NCBI RefSeq assembly: GCF_013031405.1
Contig: NZ_WPZY01000004.1
Span: forward strand, 62,001 to 126,000
Direction of reading: 5' to 3'
Origin: Ruegeria sp. HKCCD8929
Lineage (GTDB): Bacteria > Pseudomonadota > Alphaproteobacteria > Rhodobacterales > Rhodobacteraceae
DNA length: 64,000 nt
Shown: one piece after another, positions 19,566-28,320 of the stretch
How positions within the stretch are numbered: position 1 is the stretch's first letter
How the letters are laid out: each line of letters begins with the position of its first letter
The notes under the pieces: generated by a model
The model's database searches: none
Seen by the model: the letters and a program-made list of their open reading frames with translations, nothing else
Told to the model about the DNA's origin: nothing
Made by a program: the position numbers and the translations under genes

Positions 19566-19924
19566 CCTTCGTCCTCAGGCCCGGGCACGCCTTCGGGCAG
19601 GGTCAGGCGCAAGGGGAATCCGGTCTGTTCCAGCTCTTCGGGCCAGATCGCACGGTTGGCGTCGCACAGCAGCCAGAAGCCCTGCGGATTGCCGATGGTT
19701 TCGGCAGCAATCCGATCCAGCCTGTCGCCCTCGGCCACAGTACGGAACCCCAGTGTGGCAAAGTTCTCGGGTGGCGGCGCGAACCGGCGCACGAGATAAG
19801 GGATGGCGCGGCCATCGGGAGCGATAAACGTGCGCGTCGGAATGCCGTGATAGCGGCTTTCTGGGGGGAAATCCGTGGCTTCGACAATCCCGGCCTCTAG
19901 CATCGCCTGTATCGGATTGGTCAT
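19562..19924 (-). CDS. LysM-like tail protein
   Basis: The protein has 120 residues. The C-terminal 60 carry a LysM-like module: GFRTVAEGDRLDRIAAETIGNP (here as TVAEGDRLDRIAAETIG) followed by GFWLLCDANRAIWPEEL and a final LRLTLPE strand. Such small LysM or tail-protein-X proteins lie between the inner tube end and the hub in contractile tails and are thought to help assembly, not to bind cell-wall glycan. It sits between the CIS tube-end protein and the hub, with ATGA overlaps on both sides. No signal peptide is visible. Confidence 0.75.
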   Translation of the reverse strand: MTNPIQAMLEAGIVEATDFPPESRYHGIPTRTFIAPDGRAIPYLVRRFAPPPENFATLGFRTVAEGDRLDRIAAETIGNPQGFWLLCDANRAIWPEELEQTGFPLRLTLPEGVPGPEDEG

Positions 19925-20577
19925 AGCGCACCTCCTGCGCCCAGCGCGTCAAGCGATCCGGGTGTGGCCTTGGTGGCCAGCTGCTCCTTGGCCTGCAGGT
20001 AGGCCATGAACAGGCCTGAGCCGCGATGATTGAACCCCAGATCGTCCACCGAAAGGCTGCGCAGCGACAGCGACACCTTGGCCCGGATCGGGTTGAGGTT
20101 GGGGTCAAAGAACTCCTCGGTGATCTGCAGCGACTTCAGCAGCACCGGCATGATCCGGCTGGCGCTCCAGACCAGCAGGGCCAGCGGGGTTTCGGCGGGA
20201 GCGATCTCGAACGAGCCCGCTCCGGCCTGGGTGTTCTGCCGGTTGAGCTGCGCAGTGGTGGGATGCAGCATGGTCTCGAGCGCGGACAGCGCCGGGAAGA
20301 TACCGTGTTCCACCGTGTTCTGGTTGCGGTCGGGGAATTCCAGCTGATCGGTGGCGTCGATCACCGCGTCCATCGTGATGGTCTCGACCGCAGGCGCACG
20401 CAGGCGCAGGGGCTGCGCCCGGTTGCCCTGATCAGACATCGCCTGCGCCTCGATCTGCCGCGACAGGGTCTCTGGTGTGTATTGCAGAGTGATGATGCGC
20501 TCAACCGCGCCCGTCTCGGACGAGATCAGCACCAGCCCGGCGCGGATGAGTTTGGGTGAACCTGGAAATCCGGTCAT
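19921..20577 (-). CDS. Contractile injection system tube-end protein (Afp7-like)
   Basis: The protein has 218 residues from ATG 20577. It resembles the CIS_tube family (Afp7 / gp53-like): an N-terminal strand pair with RIITLQYTPETLSRQIE, a DAVIDATDQLEF segment and a C-terminal IRAKVSLSLRSLSVDD pattern. These proteins join the inner tube to the hub. The frame is open to 20637, but the ATG at 20577 has a GAGG ribosome site and lies just past the stop of the DUF4157 gene, so I use it. It is followed directly by the LysM-like gene (ATGA). Confidence 0.8.
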   Translation of the reverse strand: MTGFPGSPKLIRAGLVLISSETGAVERIITLQYTPETLSRQIEAQAMSDQGNRAQPLRLRAPAVETITMDAVIDATDQLEFPDRNQNTVEHGIFPALSALETMLHPTTAQLNRQNTQAGAGSFEIAPAETPLALLVWSASRIMPVLLKSLQITEEFFDPNLNPIRAKVSLSLRSLSVDDLGFNHRGSGLFMAYLQAKEQLATKATPGSLDALGAGGAL

Positions 20578-20584
20578 GGTCGCC

Positions 20585-21982
20585 TCACGGTGTCGGATCG
20601 CCCGGCTGCGCCACGCAGGTGGTGGTGGCACTGCCATTGGCGGCGTTGAACTGGTCTACGGTGGTCCCAACGCAGTCGGTAGCCAGCGCCGAGGCGCGGC
20701 TCATGCGCTTTATGTATCGCTGCAACGCGTTCTGGAACTGCGTGGCCCGCGCCGAGAAGACGGCGACGGATTGTCCGTTTTGGCCCCGGAACCTGGGATA
20801 GGGATTGTTGCGCAGGAAGGTGATGAAGTCGCGCCCATGTTCGCCTTCGTGGAACCCCAGCGAGGTCGACCCCGTCGCCTGATCCCGCGCCGTTGTCCCC
20901 CGCCCGTAGCCCGACACTGAAGCCGCCGTCACGCCAGGCCCGTAAGTGGTCTGGATCGTCAGCCGGAACGCTGCCGGATGCACTGTGAACGAGGTGACGC
21001 TGCCGCCATGGGACACCCAGGACACCAGATTGGAGCCTGTAGGGATCTGATCAGGTGTGATGGTGGTTTCGGCCTTGTTCCGCATGCTTGGGTCGGATGA
21101 ATTTGTATCGGGAAGGATGGTCAGCGTGACCGGACCGATGTTCATCGTGGCCCCACCGCCCGCACGTGGACGCGACGCCGAGGGTACTGGCGAGGACACG
21201 CCCGGAACCGACAGCCAATCGGGTATCGGCGTGCCCAGCACCGTGTTGGCGCAGGACGCACGGCCCCATGGATCGTTGCCCATGATCTCGATACACCGGC
21301 TAAGCTCGCGCGACTGCAAGTAAGTCAGGGTGGAATGCGGGCCAGGACCACGCGGGTCGCGCATCCGCTGCGAGGGCGACGCGAACGGGTCGTTGCGGCG
21401 GCCCGGATGTTCGTCATCCAGTCCGAACCCGTCCGGCACCCGACGGATCATACGCGCTGGCGCTGGCCGCTGCAGCGTGTGCGCCAGCTCATGCGCGATC
21501 AGGTGACGGCCCTGGCGTGAGTGCGGATCATATTGCCCGGCGGCAAAGCCGACATGGTTGCCCAGCGTGAAAGCTCGTGCACCGATATCCCGGGCGGCCC
21601 GGGCGGCGCGTGCACCCTGATGTAGCCTTACATGGCTTAGGTCCCGCCCGAAACGTGGCTCGAAATAGGCGCGCTCACCCGCATTCAGCGGCCGCCCGCC
21701 CTGCGAGACCGCTACGGCGGCCGCTGGCGCGGCCCTCTCGTGCGCCGGGTTGCGCGCGTTTGCGGTACTGGCCTGCACGGTCGTCCTCGGTGAAGGTGGC
21801 GCCGCAAATGCGGTGCCTGCCGCCATGCCTCCGCAAACGATCCGCTCAGCGGCCTGATCCGCCTGCTGTTCGTGCAGATCGTTGACCGGACCCAGGGTCA
21901 CTCTACCGGGCACACGCCCGGAGAGGTTCGGAGCAATACTTGCCGAGCGCTCGTTCTGAACATGGGTTCGGGTGCTTTTCAT
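20585..21982 (-). CDS. DUF4157 (eCIS core) protein with second HExxH-type C-terminal domain
   Basis: The protein has 465 residues from ATG 21982. The eCIS core domain (DUF4157) spans about 95-172, including FEPRFGRDLSHVRLH, ARAFTLGNHVGFAAGQY and the zinc-type motif HELAH (164-168). A second, unrelated metal-type motif HEGEHGRD occurs at 378-385 in the C-terminal domain, which otherwise has no recognisable family. DUF4157 is known to mark proteins loaded by or associated with eCIS particles, so the tail is a candidate toxin or processing peptidase. It lies 46 bases downstream of a second DUF4157 protein with a different tail. No immunity-like gene follows. Confidence 0.75.
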   Translation of the reverse strand: MKSTRTHVQNERSASIAPNLSGRVPGRVTLGPVNDLHEQQADQAAERIVCGGMAAGTAFAAPPSPRTTVQASTANARNPAHERAAPAAAVAVSQGGRPLNAGERAYFEPRFGRDLSHVRLHQGARAARAARDIGARAFTLGNHVGFAAGQYDPHSRQGRHLIAHELAHTLQRPAPARMIRRVPDGFGLDDEHPGRRNDPFASPSQRMRDPRGPGPHSTLTYLQSRELSRCIEIMGNDPWGRASCANTVLGTPIPDWLSVPGVSSPVPSASRPRAGGGATMNIGPVTLTILPDTNSSDPSMRNKAETTITPDQIPTGSNLVSWVSHGGSVTSFTVHPAAFRLTIQTTYGPGVTAASVSGYGRGTTARDQATGSTSLGFHEGEHGRDFITFLRNNPYPRFRGQNGQSVAVFSARATQFQNALQRYIKRMSRASALATDCVGTTVDQFNAANGSATTTCVAQPGDPTP

Positions 21983-22028
21983 GACGGTCTGCAATCTCCT
22001 AGCGGTCAGAATTTTTGGGCGGCGATCC

Positions 22029-23396
22029 TCATACTTTCGGGCAGGTGAACGTGGTCAGATTCAGGCCGTAGATGTCCGACACCACAGCCTCGTAACACTC
22101 GGGATTCCGGATGCGGCGGTTCAGTGTACGGGTCGAATGACCGCTGTATTTCAGCCGGGCATGTACAGCCTCGTGAACCAGTGTAGCGGCGCGCGCGTCT
22201 TCGCTGGGCATGGTCCAGAAGTTCGGGCAAATCCCCATGTGGCGGCTGCCGGGGCAGGATTCGGCATATGAACTGCCGCAGGGCCCGGCAGCACATCCGG
22301 GGATCGCGTAGCTTTTGGTCCCGGGGCACCGATAGCGCACGTTGCCTCCGAACCACTTGGCGATCCGCTCGTAATTCGTCGAAACCCGCGCCATTTCGTG
22401 GATGACGGCGTCCACTTCCTTCTTGAAGGTCTTCTTGCGAAACCGGCTTTTCCAGCGCTTCCCCTTTTTGGGCGCGGTCCCGAACCGTTCCTCATAGGCC
22501 TTGACCACCGACCCTGTTCGCAGGGTCGGGTCCCCATGCAGCAGCGCCTGCAGCTCAAAGACATTGGCCGTTCCCTGCGCCAGATGGGCCGCGCGCTTGT
22601 CCAACGTCGCCAGCGCATCCAGCGGTTTCTTCGGCGCCTTGTGGATACTGGCGGGGCATTTGGACTTTCCGCTGACCTTGCGGCGCACCGTGTCGCCACC
22701 CTGCTGGAACGTATGAGTGATCTCATGCGCCAGCAGACGGCGGCCTCGGGTGGTATTGGGGCTCAACTGCCCCGCGGCGAAATAGATGTCGTTGCGATGG
22801 GTAAAGGCTCGCGCGCCGATGTCACGGCTTAGCCTGTGCGCGCCGGCCCCGTCATGCAACCGAACATGGGACAGATCGAACCCAAACCGCGGCTCGAACG
22901 CGCTGCGCGTCGCCGCATCCAGTGGCCGCCCTGTCGCGCTTTCGGCTGACAGGCGTCCTGCAAACCCGGTCGCGCGGGGCGAGTTGGCACGCGATCCGAA
23001 GGGTTTGGCCTGCACCTCTTCCTCTTCTTCCTGGCGTTGTAGTTGCAGCTCTTCCTCCTCCTCGGACTGGCGTTGAAGCTGCATCTCTTCTTCCTCTTCG
23101 CCGCCCATCTGCCGCTGCAATCCGCCGCGCCCGAGGGTTGAAATCGCGCCCGCATCCTGGCCCGAGGTCACACGGGCGGCGACGCGATCCGCCTCTTGCT
23201 CGAACGTATCGTTCGGCGGACCGATGGTCAGCCTCGTCTGTCCCCCGAGCTTGTCTTCGGCTGCACAAGCAGAGCACTGGCCCGAGGGTCCCGGTGTACC
23301 GCCGCAGCTGCAGGCCCGCTGAAGCAGACCGGTCGTGACCGGCGCGGTCGCAGACTTTGCCGGTGCCACGTCGATGGTATGGGCGCGTTCAGCCAT
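22029..23396 (-). CDS. DUF4157 (eCIS core) protein with C-terminal metallopeptidase-like domain
   Basis: The protein has 455 residues; the ATG at 23396 has GGAGG 7 bases upstream. The N-terminus has a Cys cluster (29-44: CSCGG and CSAC), then an acidic/Gln low-complexity stretch (98-128, repeats of EEEE and QLQRQ) often seen in this family. The eCIS core domain follows (about 155-235) with HEITH at 224-228. The C-terminal 200 residues end in a separate peptidase-type motif HEAVH (408-412) followed by ECYEAVVSDIYG, in which an acidic residue could be the third zinc ligand. It is a plausible eCIS cargo or maturation protease; the substrate is unknown. The core call is strong, the effector role is inference. 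Confidence 0.75.
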   Translation of the reverse strand: MAERAHTIDVAPAKSATAPVTTGLLQRACSCGGTPGPSGQCSACAAEDKLGGQTRLTIGPPNDTFEQEADRVAARVTSGQDAGAISTLGRGGLQRQMGGEEEEEMQLQRQSEEEEELQLQRQEEEEEVQAKPFGSRANSPRATGFAGRLSAESATGRPLDAATRSAFEPRFGFDLSHVRLHDGAGAHRLSRDIGARAFTHRNDIYFAAGQLSPNTTRGRRLLAHEITHTFQQGGDTVRRKVSGKSKCPASIHKAPKKPLDALATLDKRAAHLAQGTANVFELQALLHGDPTLRTGSVVKAYEERFGTAPKKGKRWKSRFRKKTFKKEVDAVIHEMARVSTNYERIAKWFGGNVRYRCPGTKSYAIPGCAAGPCGSSYAESCPGSRHMGICPNFWTMPSEDARAATLVHEAVHARLKYSGHSTRTLNRRIRNPECYEAVVSDIYGLNLTTFTCPKV

Positions 23397-23435
23397 GTCT
23401 CGGCCTCCTTTCCCCGTTCAAGACGCTCTGCCCCA

Positions 23436-23666
23436 TCATTTTTTCACCGTCCCTACGGTTGCCGCCGCGATCCGGCGTGCCATTGAGCCACCCGTCGGCA
23501 GATCGGCCTGCACGGTCGGGCGCTGACTGCTTTGCCTCAGCGCACTCACCCCGTCAGAGGCCACATGGCGCGAAAGCTCGCGATGCAGCGCCGCCTCCAA
23601 TTCGGCTTGGGACGGCACCGGGCCATCGCTGGTCACATGGTCGATGCGCAGCCTGATCCGGGTCAT
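23436..23666 (-). CDS. Small conserved-position eCIS protein, unknown
   Basis: The protein has 76 residues. It begins TRIRLRIDHV, a short strand that resembles the ITIHIGRLDV strand near the end of the Pro-rich protein at 26898, and continues with a helix rich in Glu/Arg and an Ala/Gly tail. I recognise no family. It is supported as a gene by its ATGA overlap with the ATPase stop and by its place within the operon, 39 bases before the first DUF4157 gene. It could be a chaperone or adaptor for the cargo that follows, but this is only positional. Confidence 0.55.
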   Translation of the reverse strand: MTRIRLRIDHVTSDGPVPSQAELEAALHRELSRHVASDGVSALRQSSQRPTVQADLPTGGSMARRIAAATVGTVKK

Positions 23667-25561
23667 GCGAACACCCCCTGTTCGTTGGTCGAAAACGGTT
23701 TTTCCAGCTTGGAATACTCACGCTGCGCCGCCCGTTTGATGTGGTGCATCTGCACCGGCTCTGGCCCCGAGGCGGCCAGATACGAGGCGTTGAGCGCGAT
23801 CGACCGGATCGAGCCACCCGACAGGCCAAGCCGCGAGAGCGTTGAGAAGTCCAGACCTTCGCGGGGCGTTTCCGGCGGGAACACGCGGGCCCAAATCTCG
23901 GCGCGGGCGGCGGCATCGGGGAAGGGAAAGTTGACCACATAGCGCAGCCGTCGCAGGAACGCGGTGTCGAGCGCGGATTTCTGGTTTGTGGTCAGGACGG
24001 CGAGGCCGCGATAGGCCTCCATCCTCTGCAGCAGGTAGCTGACCTCGACATTGGCATAGCGATCATGACTGTCCTTGACCTCGCTGCGCTTACCGAACAA
24101 GGCATCGGCTTCGTCAAACAGCAGGATCGCACCGCCATCCTCGGCAGCGGCGAAGATGCGCGAGAGATTCTTTTCCGTCTCGCCGATGTATTTGCTGACC
24201 ACTTGGCTGAGGTCGATGCGGTAGAGGTCCAGTTTCAGCGCGCCCGCGAGCACCTCGGCGGCCAGGGTCTTGCCGGTGCCCGATGGCCCGGCAAACAGCG
24301 CCGCCGCACCCAGTCCGCGTGGATTGCGCGCGGCCCAACCCCACTGGTTGTTCACCCTCCACGCATCGCGCAGATGGCCCGCCAGATCGCGCAGCACCGC
24401 CATCTGCGATGGGGGCAGAACCAGATCGTCCCAGGTCGCCCGGCTTTCGATCCGCTCGGCCAGCCCGTCCAGCGCCCGCCGCCCCTGCTCCCGCGCCGCA
24501 CGCCACAGCGTGGTGGCCAGATCTGCGCCCGGCTCGGTGGCGAGACTGGCGGCAGCCTCAATGGCAGGCGGATCGAGCGCGAATTGCCCGGCCAGCCGGT
24601 CCAGCGCAGGCCCCAGCGCCTCGGCGCGCGGGCCGAGCTGTTGGCGCCAGATATCCTGCCGTTCGGCAAACTCCGGCGGGTCAAGCTCCAGCCGCACGCG
24701 CGGGGTGCGGTCCACGTCGGGCGGGTCTTCTGCGGACAGGATCACCGGGCCTGACAGCAGATCGGCCAATGTGGCGGCGGCGGGTCCGGTCTCGGGTTCG
24801 GCCTCGATCAAAGCGGCGGCTCCCAACAGAGCCAGCTCCCGGTCCAGCAGCACTGCCAGCGCCTGCCGCTGGGTCCAGTCGGTGGGAATATCGGCAGCAT
24901 TCAGGCGGAACATCTGGACGCTCAGCCGTTGCGCCGCGCAGATCACCACCTGCCGTCGCGACGGACGGGTGCGGCCACCAAGCTGGATTAGCGGCATTCG
25001 TGTGGGATCGCGCCATATGGCGGCAATGGCGCGGGCCAGTTCCGGCTCTTGCCCCGGTGGTGTGGTACTGGCGGGACACAGCCGGACAAGCCCGTCCAGC
25101 CGGGCGTCCAGATAATGGGTGCCAAGCAGCGCCTGAAGGATACGCTCGTCCAGCCGTAGGGTACGGGCGCGCACGGGTCCGGCTTCAGCCATCTCGATCA
25201 GCCGCCACCGGCGCAACGGCGCCTCTGGACACAGGATGTCCCAGATCGCGGCGCCGATCAGCCGTTCCAGCAGCGCCGGGGTAAGGGCGCCATTGCCGTT
25301 CACCTGCGCCATCGCCGCCGCGATGCCATCATCCAGATCATGCCCCGCCGCCAGCGCGAGCACTTCCTGTTCGAGCACTGACAGATGGAACACGTGCGCC
25401 AGCACCGGAAAGGCCGAGGTCTCTGGCGGATCAAACTCGGGCAAGGCTTCATCCGCCACCAGCGCCGTCAGCCGGGCATTAACCTGAGACAACGTGGTAT
25501 CCAGCCCCTCGCGGATCAGGGTCAGGGCCATATCGGCATTTCTGTTCATACCAGCGGTCAT
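23663..25561 (-). CDS. AAA+ ATPase of eCIS (Afp15-like)
   Basis: The protein has 632 residues. The C-terminal AAA+ domain has Walker A GPSGTGKT (425-432), Walker B ILLFDEADALFG (479-490) and the sensor/arginine region around TTNQKSALD. The N-terminal 400 residues are the family-typical helical part plus a degenerate ATPase-like domain. In Afp/PVC systems this ATPase is needed for particle assembly or cargo handling but is not part of the final particle; the exact step is not settled. It overlaps both the DUF4255 gene and the small gene by 4 bases. It is distinct from TssH/ClpV, which has two AAA domains. Confidence 0.92.
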   Translation of the reverse strand: MTAGMNRNADMALTLIREGLDTTLSQVNARLTALVADEALPEFDPPETSAFPVLAHVFHLSVLEQEVLALAAGHDLDDGIAAAMAQVNGNGALTPALLERLIGAAIWDILCPEAPLRRWRLIEMAEAGPVRARTLRLDERILQALLGTHYLDARLDGLVRLCPASTTPPGQEPELARAIAAIWRDPTRMPLIQLGGRTRPSRRQVVICAAQRLSVQMFRLNAADIPTDWTQRQALAVLLDRELALLGAAALIEAEPETGPAAATLADLLSGPVILSAEDPPDVDRTPRVRLELDPPEFAERQDIWRQQLGPRAEALGPALDRLAGQFALDPPAIEAAASLATEPGADLATTLWRAAREQGRRALDGLAERIESRATWDDLVLPPSQMAVLRDLAGHLRDAWRVNNQWGWAARNPRGLGAAALFAGPSGTGKTLAAEVLAGALKLDLYRIDLSQVVSKYIGETEKNLSRIFAAAEDGGAILLFDEADALFGKRSEVKDSHDRYANVEVSYLLQRMEAYRGLAVLTTNQKSALDTAFLRRLRYVVNFPFPDAAARAEIWARVFPPETPREGLDFSTLSRLGLSGGSIRSIALNASYLAASGPEPVQMHHIKRAAQREYSKLEKPFSTNEQGVFA

Positions 25562-26901
25562 GGGATCGTCACCGTTTCAAGGCTGGGCGGCGTAGTCGCC
25601 AGGTCGATCACCGGGCTGTCGATGCCGTCGACGCGCAGGCGCACCGGTACCTCGGCGCCCGAAGTCAAACCGTCGAAGGTGGCCGTTGCGTCACTGACCG
25701 GCGCGGTCGGGCTGTCGAGCACCTGCATCCGGGTACCGGCGAGGATGGCAAGGCTCTGACCGGGGCGGATCGGCGGCGCGCAGGTCATGGTGATATCCAC
25801 ATCCGGGGGTGCAGCTACCGCCGAGGGTGTGCTGGCCGGGGCCAGCGCCAGCGGCAGTGCGTTCGAGGCCTGCTCGCGCCCGTCGGACCCACGCACCAGT
25901 ACGTCGATGGAATACGGCCCCACGCGCCATTGCGAAGGGTCCAGAGCGGTGCCCGCAGCCGGATTCCCGGAAACCAGCGGAGTGCCATCGGGCAGTGCCA
26001 CTGTCAGCCGGTCGGGCGCGGAGGGCAGCTCCGGGGCAAGGGACAGAACCGTGCTGGTTCCGGGCTCGGCAAAGCGGACGTTGATTTCGGCACCGGTGCC
26101 GCCATCCAGCGAGAATCCGGACAGGATGAGCCGCCCGCCCAGCCGCATCACCGGATGGCCGTCCTCGGGCAAGGCCGCCGTTACGGTCGGAACCGGCGGC
26201 AGGACCGACGGCCGCACCAGCACCCCGGGATCGCGTCCGGTCGTCGGATCAGGCAGCCCGCCGCGTGACAGAACCGGCAGGGTGGGCCGCAAGGCGTGTT
26301 CCCGCTGGATCAGCACCAGCGACACGTCATAGGCCACGGTGGTACGGTAGCTCGCCTGAAACGCCGTCCACAGCTTGGACATGTCATCCAGCGAGATCGT
26401 GCGCGGGGTGATCTTGAGCAGCTCGACCTGATCGGCCAGTTCCGAGGCGCGGATCGGGTCGAACTCCTCGGGCGGCAGGATGTCGTCGATCACCGCCGCC
26501 TCGAGAGCGGCACGGATGGTCTCGCGCCCCAGAATGGCGTTTTCGTGGAACAATTGCGCGGCATAGCCCAGCAGGATCTCGGCATGCAGCGGCTCACCCG
26601 AGACCACGGTCAGGATATAGTGCAGATCCAGCGCCAGCGTGGGGCGCTGTGTCAGTTCTCCGGCGCCATTGCGGGTGGGCAGATCGGCATTGCGATAGGC
26701 CACGTTGGGGGAGATACCGTAGAGGAACACGTTGATGCCGGTGGGTTGGTCGCCCTCATCCGTCACCACCCGGTCGGGCGGCAGAGCTGTAACGACAAAA
26801 TCCGAGCCGATGACCTGGCTGACATCGCCGTTGATCAGCGTGTCGTTGATCAGATCGCGCAGCAACTGCGTGACGGCGGCTATGGCCAGAACGTTGCTCA
26901 T
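25558..26901 (-). CDS. DUF4255 / Pvc16-like tail-terminator (cap) protein
   Basis: The protein has 447 residues. The N-terminal 190 match the Pvc16 N-terminal (DUF4255) family: VLAIAAVTQLLRDLIND, GINVFLYGISPNVAYRN and LALDLHYILTV. In Afp/PVC particles the Afp16/Pvc16 protein ends the tube and sheath and sets particle length with the tape measure. The C-terminal 250 residues are an extra beta-rich region with Ig-like strands (GRLILSGFSLDGGTGAEINVRF, here as GRLILSGFSL), longer than in Afp16, and may decorate the cap. It overlaps the Pro-rich gene upstream and the ATPase downstream by 4 bases each. Confidence 0.85.
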   Translation of the reverse strand: MSNVLAIAAVTQLLRDLINDTLINGDVSQVIGSDFVVTALPPDRVVTDEGDQPTGINVFLYGISPNVAYRNADLPTRNGAGELTQRPTLALDLHYILTVVSGEPLHAEILLGYAAQLFHENAILGRETIRAALEAAVIDDILPPEEFDPIRASELADQVELLKITPRTISLDDMSKLWTAFQASYRTTVAYDVSLVLIQREHALRPTLPVLSRGGLPDPTTGRDPGVLVRPSVLPPVPTVTAALPEDGHPVMRLGGRLILSGFSLDGGTGAEINVRFAEPGTSTVLSLAPELPSAPDRLTVALPDGTPLVSGNPAAGTALDPSQWRVGPYSIDVLVRGSDGREQASNALPLALAPASTPSAVAAPPDVDITMTCAPPIRPGQSLAILAGTRMQVLDSPTAPVSDATATFDGLTSGAEVPVRLRVDGIDSPVIDLATTPPSLETVTIP

Positions 26902-27626
26902 GACCGCCCTCCGCGCAGGTAGTCAGAGAGCGAAGGGAGCGGGCGCGCCGGTGCGCGTGCGGGCTGCGCCGGGGTTTGCGGCTGAGGCGATCGCACGTCC
27001 AGCCGCCCGATATGGATGGTGATTTCCGGCTCGGGCGGCTGGGGTTCGCGAGCGGGCGCGGTAGGTTTGTCAGGCAAGGCAACCTTTGCCAGCCCGTCCG
27101 GCAGGTCATGCGTAGGAGCCGGTGGCAACAGAGGTTCGGGAGGGGCTTGAGTGGTGGCCGTCGGCGCGTCCGGTGGCAGTGGCGATTGTGGCAAAGGCTG
27201 ACGGTTGGGTCGGACCGGCGGGACCGGTGCCAACCGCTCGGGTTCGGCCGCCTCCGTTTCCGTGAGCAGCGGTGTGAATGGCGCGGGTTTGGACCTGGGC
27301 GGCTCGGGTGGCGGCATCGCCTGCTCGGGCTCCACTGTTGGCGAAGGAGGGACGACGGGCACCTGGGACGGCTCCTCGGTACGGGGCATTAGCGCCGGTG
27401 GAGGAACGGGTTCGGGTCGCACCTGCGGAGGGGTTGTTGCGGCCGGAGTCTCCGCCGCTGCTGGCAGCTGGGGTTCGGGAGCCGGGGGCGCAGCCGAGAT
27501 CTCGGTATGAGTCTCGACGAAACCGGGCTCGCCCATGGTCTCGAACCGGGATGACAAGCGCGGGCGGAGACCGGCGGTGGCCTGCCCGGTGGCGCGGCGC
27601 ACGAGGGACTGCAGCACGCCGCTCAT
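26898..27626 (-). CDS. Proline-rich eCIS protein, unknown
   Basis: The protein has 242 residues. About residues 40-190 are a Pro/Glu/Ala-rich disordered segment, while the C-terminal part holds an ITIHIGRLDVRS strand and a PSLSDYLRG helix. The N-terminal 35 residues (RRATGQATAGLRPRLSSRFE) are basic. I recognise no family, but its fixed position between the CxxC protein and the cap gene, with 4-base overlaps on both sides, shows it is part of the operon. It could be a flexible linker or assembly factor. It is far too short and disordered to look like a normal tape-measure protein. Confidence 0.55.
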   Translation of the reverse strand: MSGVLQSLVRRATGQATAGLRPRLSSRFETMGEPGFVETHTEISAAPPAPEPQLPAAAETPAATTPPQVRPEPVPPPALMPRTEEPSQVPVVPPSPTVEPEQAMPPPEPPRSKPAPFTPLLTETEAAEPERLAPVPPVRPNRQPLPQSPLPPDAPTATTQAPPEPLLPPAPTHDLPDGLAKVALPDKPTAPAREPQPPEPEITIHIGRLDVRSPQPQTPAQPARAPARPLPSLSDYLRGGRS

Positions 27627-28279
27627 CCCGACCTCGCCAGTGTCAGATAGGCCCGCCGCCGCGCGGGGCTGAGCGCCAGAATGTCCCGCTCGGGCCAGCC
27701 ATAGTGTGCTGCCAACTCGGCCACTTCGGTCAGCAGCACCAGCGCTGCGTGTTCGACCCCGGCCCAGACATGCGCGGCCACGTCCAGCGTTTCAATCCAG
27801 CGCGCGCCGCATTCGGCACAGGTCATCGCGGTGCGCAACTCGGCGGCTTCGGCTTCGGCCTCGATCCGCGCGCCCAGCGCTTGGGACGCTTCGATCCCGG
27901 GGGCAAGCCGTGCACAGAGAACCGCAGAGATTTCATCGGCGGGCAGATCGGCAACTGCCGCCAGATCGCGGCTGGTGATCGGACGCAGATCGCTTTCACC
28001 GGGCTCCGGCAGCGCTTCGGCCAGCAGGCGCGTGTCGATCTCGGTCTCCATCTCGGCGCCGCAGTCGGGACAGGTCGCGCGCGCGGGCAGGATCGGCCCG
28101 AAGGTGTGATGCCGCACCGACAAGAGCCGCCGGTCGCGCTCGGCCAGCGGCAGACCGGCCGGATCATCGCCCCCAGCACCCGCCGCCCACAGGATCGCCA
28201 GCGCACGGTCCAGCGGCTGCCGGTTGGCGCCTGCCTCCCATGCGGCCAGAAGGCCGGTTGCGGTCAAACGGTCCTGCAT
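27623..28279 (-). CDS. CxxC-pair protein, T4 baseplate gp26-like candidate
   Basis: The protein has 218 residues. It has two Cys pairs, CPDC and CAEC, about 75 residues apart in the centre, suggesting one zinc ribbon made from two knuckles. The surrounding sequence is helical, with a LSPARRRAYLTLARSG end. The pattern recalls the T4 gp26/gp51-like baseplate-chaperone group sometimes seen in phage-tail-like clusters, but I cannot confirm this. It follows the tube gene (41-base gap) and overlaps the Pro-rich gene by 4 bases. An assembly role is inferred from context. Confidence 0.5.
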   Translation of the reverse strand: MQDRLTATGLLAAWEAGANRQPLDRALAILWAAGAGGDDPAGLPLAERDRRLLSVRHHTFGPILPARATCPDCGAEMETEIDTRLLAEALPEPGESDLRPITSRDLAAVADLPADEISAVLCARLAPGIEASQALGARIEAEAEAAELRTAMTCAECGARWIETLDVAAHVWAGVEHAALVLLTEVAELAAHYGWPERDILALSPARRRAYLTLARSG

Positions 28280-28320
28280 CTCACGCCTCTCTCACGCGGC
28301 CCTGCGCCCGAAAATCCGGG

